Assembly (NCBI GenBank): GCA_937960645.1
Contig: CALGPJ010000004.1
Location: 1-47,479, forward strand
Reading direction: 5' to 3'
DNA length: 47,479 nt
Origin: an uncultured Spirochaetia bacterium
GTDB taxonomy: Bacteria > Spirochaetota > Spirochaetia > JABEVK01
Shown here: one piece after another, positions 43,897 to 47,479 of the stretch
Layout: each line of letters starts with the position of its first letter
How positions within the stretch are numbered: the stretch's first letter is position 1
The notes under the pieces: model-generated
The model's database searches: none
What the model was told of the DNA's origin: nothing
Seen by the model: the letters and a program-made list of their open reading frames with translations, nothing else
Position numbers and translations under genes: made by a program

Positions 43897-46367
43897 ATCC
43901 CCGAGACCTGCCCGTATACAAAGAAAAAGAGCGCATCCTCCGGGCCCTGGAACAAAACCAGGTGGTGATCGTGGAAAGCCCCACCGGCAGCGGCAAAACA
44001 ACCCAGCTGCCCATCATCCTCCACGAGGCCGGTTACACCGAGCGCGGCGTGGTGGGCATCACCCAGCCGCGGCGAATCGCCACCCTCAGCATCAGCGACT
44101 ACATAGCGCGGCAGCTGCAGGTCCCCCTGGGCGGCTTCGTGGGCTACAAGATGCGCTTCGACGACGTGACCAGCCCGGCTACCCGGCTCAAGATCGTCAC
44201 CGACGGCACGCTCCTTCAGGAGATCAAGAACGACCCCAAGCTCTACCATTACGGGGTCATCATGGTGGACGAGGCTCACGAGCGCAGCCTCAACATCGAC
44301 TTCATCCTCGGCCTGCTCAAAACCATCATTGCCGAGCGCCCCGATTTTCGCGTGATCATCTCCAGCGCCACCATCAACACCGAGGTGTTCAGCGCCTATT
44401 TTAACGGGGCCCCCATCGTCCGCATCGAGACTTCCACCTTTCCCGTCCAGGTCAAATGGGACCACCCGCGCGACCGCGATTACACCGAAGAGGAAATGAT
44501 CGGCCGAATTGCTGGAATCATCCTCGACGAGGCCAGCGGGACCGAGGGGGACATTCTGGTCTTCCTTTCGGGAGAAAAGCAAATCAAAGACGTTTGGTCC
44601 GAGCTGGTCCGCTCCCGTCGGGATGAGGGGCTGCACATCCTGCCGCTCTATAGCCGCCTGCCCAAGGAGGACCAGCAGAAGGTGTTCGATCCCGCCCCGG
44701 CCGGCAAGACCAAGGTCATCCTGGCCACCAACATCGCGGAAACCAGCGTCACCATCGACGGCGTCACCCTTGTAATCGACAGCGGCCTGGCCAAGATCAA
44801 CTACTACAACCCCAAGACCTACACGAGCAGTCTGGTGGAAGACAAGATTTCCCGTTCCAGCGCCCTTCAGCGGACAGGCCGGGCGGGCCGCACCCGAGCT
44901 GGGGTCTGCTACCGGCTTTATTCCGAAAAGGATTTCAACGAAAGGCCGCTTTTCACACGCGAAGAAATTTACCGAACAGACCTCAGCGAGGTCGTCCTGC
45001 GTATGGCCGAAATCGGGATCCGGGACTTCGAGAGCTTCGACTTTCTTTCGCCTCCGGGGCGCCAGGGCATCCTGGGCGCGGTGGAGATTTTGTTCATGCT
45101 CGATGCCATCACCCCCGAACATTCCCTGTCCGACATTGGCCGAATGATGAGCCAGTTCCCCCTGCTGCCGCGGCACTCCCGGATGATCGTGGAGGCGATC
45201 TACCGTTACCCCGACGTGATCGAAGAGGTCACCATCGCGGCCAGCTTCCTCAGCACCGACAGCCCCTTTCTCCTGCCACAGGGCGAAGAGATGGAAGCCC
45301 GCCGGGCCCACCACACCTTCCGGGATCCTCTGGGAGATTTCATGAGCTACCTCAAGCTTTATTACGCCTTTTTGGCCTCGCCCAACAAGGAGACCTTTTG
45401 CAAAAAGCACTATCTGGAACTTAGAACCATGAACGAAATCGTCAACATTCAGGGCCAATTGCAAGACATTGTGTCCCGGCTGGGCGTCCCGATCAGCCGG
45501 GGAGGTCCGCCGAAACACTACCTCTGCGCGGTGGCCAAGGGGCTGATACAGTTCGTGTGCATGGCCACGGGTAACGGCGTCTACCGCAGCCTCACCGCCG
45601 AGAAGATCATGATCCACCCGGGATCGGTGATGTTTCGCGAGAGCCCCCCGTACATCGTGGCCGGGGAAATCGTTCGGACCAGTCGCATCTATGCCCGAAG
45701 CGTCAGCCCCATCCAACCCGGATGGCTCGAGGACATTGACCGCAAAATCGCCAGGGCACTCAAGGAAAGCCGCAAATCGTTGATCGGCGACGAACTCGAA
45801 CCGGGGGACCAACCCTGGCAGGTGCGTATCGGCCCCGAGGTGTTCAACCTCAAGGGACTCGGCGGCAAGAACGACAAGGTCCTTCTCATGCCCTGGGAAA
45901 AGATCCGAAAGGTGTTGGAGGCCGTGCCTCCCCCCGCCATGCCCGACACCAAAAACCTCAAGGGGAGGGTGGAAGTCGGGTCCCGATTGGTATTGGAGGG
46001 GGTAAAAGTCAGCCGCATCTTCGAAATCGCCCGGATGATCAACCTGGCCGATGTCCTGGAGGACTGGCCGCGCGGCCAAAACTTTGTGGGCCCGAAGCGG
46101 CTGCCACGCCTGGGGGAGTGGCTGGATGTGCTGCTCCAACCCACCGCTCCGCGGCCACGCAGCCGCGAACTGGGCTTTCTGGCTTTACAGTCGGACGGTC
46201 GGGGCCAATACTGGTTCAAAGTTCACAAAACCTTCCCGTCGGCCCTGACCGAGAGCCTCCTTGCCCTGGAGAATCTGGCCGACGACCGAAACGCCGCCGG
46301 CCTGCCGGATAAGGTCTGGAAAAAAATCAATGGGGCTTATCGGCGGTTGAATGCGCTGTTGACGTAG
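43893..46367 (+). CDS. hrpA: DEAH-box RNA helicase, HrpA/HrpB-like
   Basis: 824 residues. Motifs are I SPTGSGKTTQLP, Ia TQPRRIATLS, Ic TDGTLLQEI, II VDEAHERSLN (DEAH), III ISSATIN, IV IHILPLYSRLP-like, V ATNIAETSVTIDGVTLVIDSG and VI QRTGRAGRTRAGVCYRLYS. The winged-helix, ratchet and OB region follows. The length is shorter than E. coli HrpA (~1300), so it is closer to the shorter bacterial DEAH/RHA proteins; hrpA is used as a family symbol only. Probably involved in mRNA or ribosome remodelling. ATGA overlap with hisS implies coupling. Confidence 0.87.
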   Translation: MNPRDLPVYKEKERILRALEQNQVVIVESPTGSGKTTQLPIILHEAGYTERGVVGITQPRRIATLSISDYIARQLQVPLGGFVGYKMRFDDVTSPATRLKIVTDGTLLQEIKNDPKLYHYGVIMVDEAHERSLNIDFILGLLKTIIAERPDFRVIISSATINTEVFSAYFNGAPIVRIETSTFPVQVKWDHPRDRDYTEEEMIGRIAGIILDEASGTEGDILVFLSGEKQIKDVWSELVRSRRDEGLHILPLYSRLPKEDQQKVFDPAPAGKTKVILATNIAETSVTIDGVTLVIDSGLAKINYYNPKTYTSSLVEDKISRSSALQRTGRAGRTRAGVCYRLYSEKDFNERPLFTREEIYRTDLSEVVLRMAEIGIRDFESFDFLSPPGRQGILGAVEILFMLDAITPEHSLSDIGRMMSQFPLLPRHSRMIVEAIYRYPDVIEEVTIAASFLSTDSPFLLPQGEEMEARRAHHTFRDPLGDFMSYLKLYYAFLASPNKETFCKKHYLELRTMNEIVNIQGQLQDIVSRLGVPISRGGPPKHYLCAVAKGLIQFVCMATGNGVYRSLTAEKIMIHPGSVMFRESPPYIVAGEIVRTSRIYARSVSPIQPGWLEDIDRKIARALKESRKSLIGDELEPGDQPWQVRIGPEVFNLKGLGGKNDKVLLMPWEKIRKVLEAVPPPAMPDTKNLKGRVEVGSRLVLEGVKVSRIFEIARMINLADVLEDWPRGQNFVGPKRLPRLGEWLDVLLQPTAPRPRSRELGFLALQSDGRGQYWFKVHKTFPSALTESLLALENLADDRNAAGLPDKVWKKINGAYRRLNALLT

Positions 46368-46487
46368 AACCGTCTCTTGAGGGATGGCGGTTAACTTCCA
46401 CTGGCAACTCCGCCAATAATTTTTCCGAATTTTTCCCGCTCCATCGTTCTTATTCTTCGAGATCACAGAATATAAGGAGGTGCAATT

Positions 46488-47168
46488 ATGTATCCAATCG
46501 AAGAATTGATTCAAAATCGAATGAAGGAGCTCGGGCTTACCCGTTCCGAGGTTGCCCGAAGGGTCGGCTATAAAAATCTTTCTAAAGGCGTTCGCAAACT
46601 CCAGGAGTACATGGTCGACGGGGTGCCTTCCGGTCTCTACGATAATGACTTTTGGCAAGCGATCGAGGTAGACCGGAACCTGTATCAGGACACGCTCCAA
46701 CGAACCTGGGACCTCATGGAGCAGGAGGAGCAGGAACACGCCAGGCGCCTAGAAGAGCTGATGCAGAAGAACTACACGCCCCACCTCTACGTCGTGACCG
46801 AAAGGTGGCGCCCGTCGAACCTGACCATCTGTGCCTTCCTGGGATTGCACCGGTACAAAAAGGAACCCCTTCCCCAAAACTTCAACTCGCTGACGGAGAA
46901 AGGGCGTGGAGAGGCCATCCAGCAAGCCATTCGATCTAGCCTGAGCCACTACCATGGCACCATTCCCCTGTACGGCAACATCCGGGGCTTCCTGTTGCAC
47001 ACCGTCTTCGGGATCCACTACAAAAATTGCCCTGCCCTGGACCTCGAAGGCAGGCCCGTGGACGATCCCAGCCTCTACGACGAACGCTACATCGACGATG
47101 GTACCGGAAAACCCGTCATCACGTACATGAAAATTCGCAACCGACTTGCGGTGGCCGACCTTGTGTGA
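46488..47168 (+). CDS. Cytoplasmic protein with N-terminal helix-turn-helix, function unknown
   Basis: 226 residues. Residues ~1-45 resemble an XRE-type helix-turn-helix (IQNRMKELGLTRSEVARRVGY). Residues 60-100 form a charged helix. The remainder (~100-226) has aromatic and basic residues (YVVTERWRPSNLTICAFLG) and an acidic YIDDGTGKPVITYMKIRNR end, which I do not recognise. There is no signal peptide. It has the strongest Shine-Dalgarno in the window (AAGGAGGTG, eight bases before ATG), unlike the leaderless genes, so it may have its own regulated leader. The 120-bp gap to the upstream helicase holds no clear terminator. It could be a DNA-binding regulator; the target is unknown. Confidence 0.75.
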   Translation: MYPIEELIQNRMKELGLTRSEVARRVGYKNLSKGVRKLQEYMVDGVPSGLYDNDFWQAIEVDRNLYQDTLQRTWDLMEQEEQEHARRLEELMQKNYTPHLYVVTERWRPSNLTICAFLGLHRYKKEPLPQNFNSLTEKGRGEAIQQAIRSSLSHYHGTIPLYGNIRGFLLHTVFGIHYKNCPALDLEGRPVDDPSLYDERYIDDGTGKPVITYMKIRNRLAVADLV

Positions 47169-47177
47169 TCCCAAGCC

Positions 47178-47479
47178 CCGATGTCATTCCGAGCGCGCGT
47201 TGTCATTCCGAGCGAAGCGAGGAATCGTTTTTTGGAGTGTCCTTGCCCCCGAGCGAAGCGAGAAGATCTCTCACCTGCTGCGCAGGTTCGAGAGAACTCT
47301 CACCTGCGGATGTGGGGTATAAAGATTCCTCACCTGGGATTGCTGGTTAAAAGGATTCCTCACCCGCTGCGCAGGTTCGGAATGACATATCGGGCGCTGC
47401 GCAGGTTCGGAATGACATATCGGGCGCTGCGCAGGTTCGGAATGACGTATTGGGTGCTGCGCAGGTTCGGAATGACATA
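47178..47479. repeat. Array of short GC-rich palindromic interspersed repeats
   Basis: The last ~300 bp carry no gene. They contain copies of GTCATTCCGAGCGAAGCGAG followed by GAATC, inverted relatives (GATTCCTCACCCGCTGCGCAG then GTTCGGAATGAC), and CTGCGCAG palindromic cores. From ~47365 the sequence becomes a perfect 30-bp tandem repeat (GCAGGTTCGGAATGACATAT is part of each unit; unit starts at 47371, 47401, 47431 and 47461), running off the window edge. The GTCATTCCGAGCGAAGCGAG-type element is, from memory, found in intergenic regions of many bacterial phyla. There are no CRISPR-like unique spacers between units. Confidence 0.85.

Noticed and set aside
46069-46092. GGCC...TTTGTGGG resemblance to the 22-bp repeat in the helicase gene
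   Set aside because: Only about 15 of 22 positions match and it is far from the cluster.
43839-46139. 766-residue antisense frame over the helicase gene
   Set aside because: High-GC codon bias leaves long open frames opposite real genes; the protein is low in complexity pattern and matches no family, while the plus strand has all DEAH helicase motifs.
47027-47350. Small open frame across the repeat array
   Set aside because: Composed of repeat sequence; no start site or coding character.
47365-47479. CRISPR array
   Set aside because: Tandem units have a perfect 30-bp period and there are no unique spacers between repeats; no cas genes nearby.

Overview
The window looks like a chromosomal segment of a GC-rich spirochaete (Spirochaetota, possibly on the Leptospira side). 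The best clue is the first flagellar rod protein at 13812-14663, whose central part (an ERLVSMQENQWENTE-type stretch followed by RYLKKQG) matches my memory of spirochaetal FlgF/FlgG proteins. Other clues are three 7TMR-DISM sensors with different outputs, a flagellar P-ring gene with no flgH beside it, and a diaminopimelate-type decarboxylase. Genus-level placement is inference only.

Layout. 1-306 is the end of a degenerate transposase. 391-5801 holds a FecR-domain lipoprotein, an unknown 569-residue protein, a pentapeptide-repeat protein and a divergent galactokinase/aldose epimerase pair. 5820-11365 is a tightly overlapping run: clpS, clpA, aat, a membrane-anchored GH1 glycosidase and a CPBP protease. 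A tRNA-Thr(CGT) follows on the minus strand, then a 7TMR-DISM response-regulator protein. 13812-17714 is the flagellar operon flgF-flgG-flgA-flgI-flgJ. 17813-19098 is a 1.29-kb insertion element. On its far side lies the leftward operon MATE-lysA-rarA, with trmB-thpR divergent to it. 24484-29862 has a secreted propeller-like protein, a PLP decarboxylase, an RDD membrane protein, and a methyltransferase/acyltransferase/AIM24 run. 29902-35592 has hisA, a HisIE with a decayed HisI half, a sensor kinase, leuB, and a corC gene split by a frameshift. 35674-40520 holds a 7TMR-DISM chemoreceptor, msrA and a 7TMR-DISM adenylate cyclase. pcnB and mrp run leftward, facing divergent hisS-hrpA. The window ends with an HTH protein and an array of short interspersed repeats.

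Two patterns stand out. First, a 22-bp sequence that forms the terminal inverted repeats of the insertion element also occurs as solitary copies inside flgA (twice), rarA, trmB and thpR. It is read in several frames and both orientations without breaking the genes, and weaker look-alikes occur in flgF and the MATE gene. Second, most first genes of operons have a sigma70-like -10 box only 5-8 nt before the start codon, implying leaderless or nearly leaderless mRNAs. Genes inside operons are instead coupled by ATGA, GTGA or TGATG overlaps or carry Shine-Dalgarno sites.
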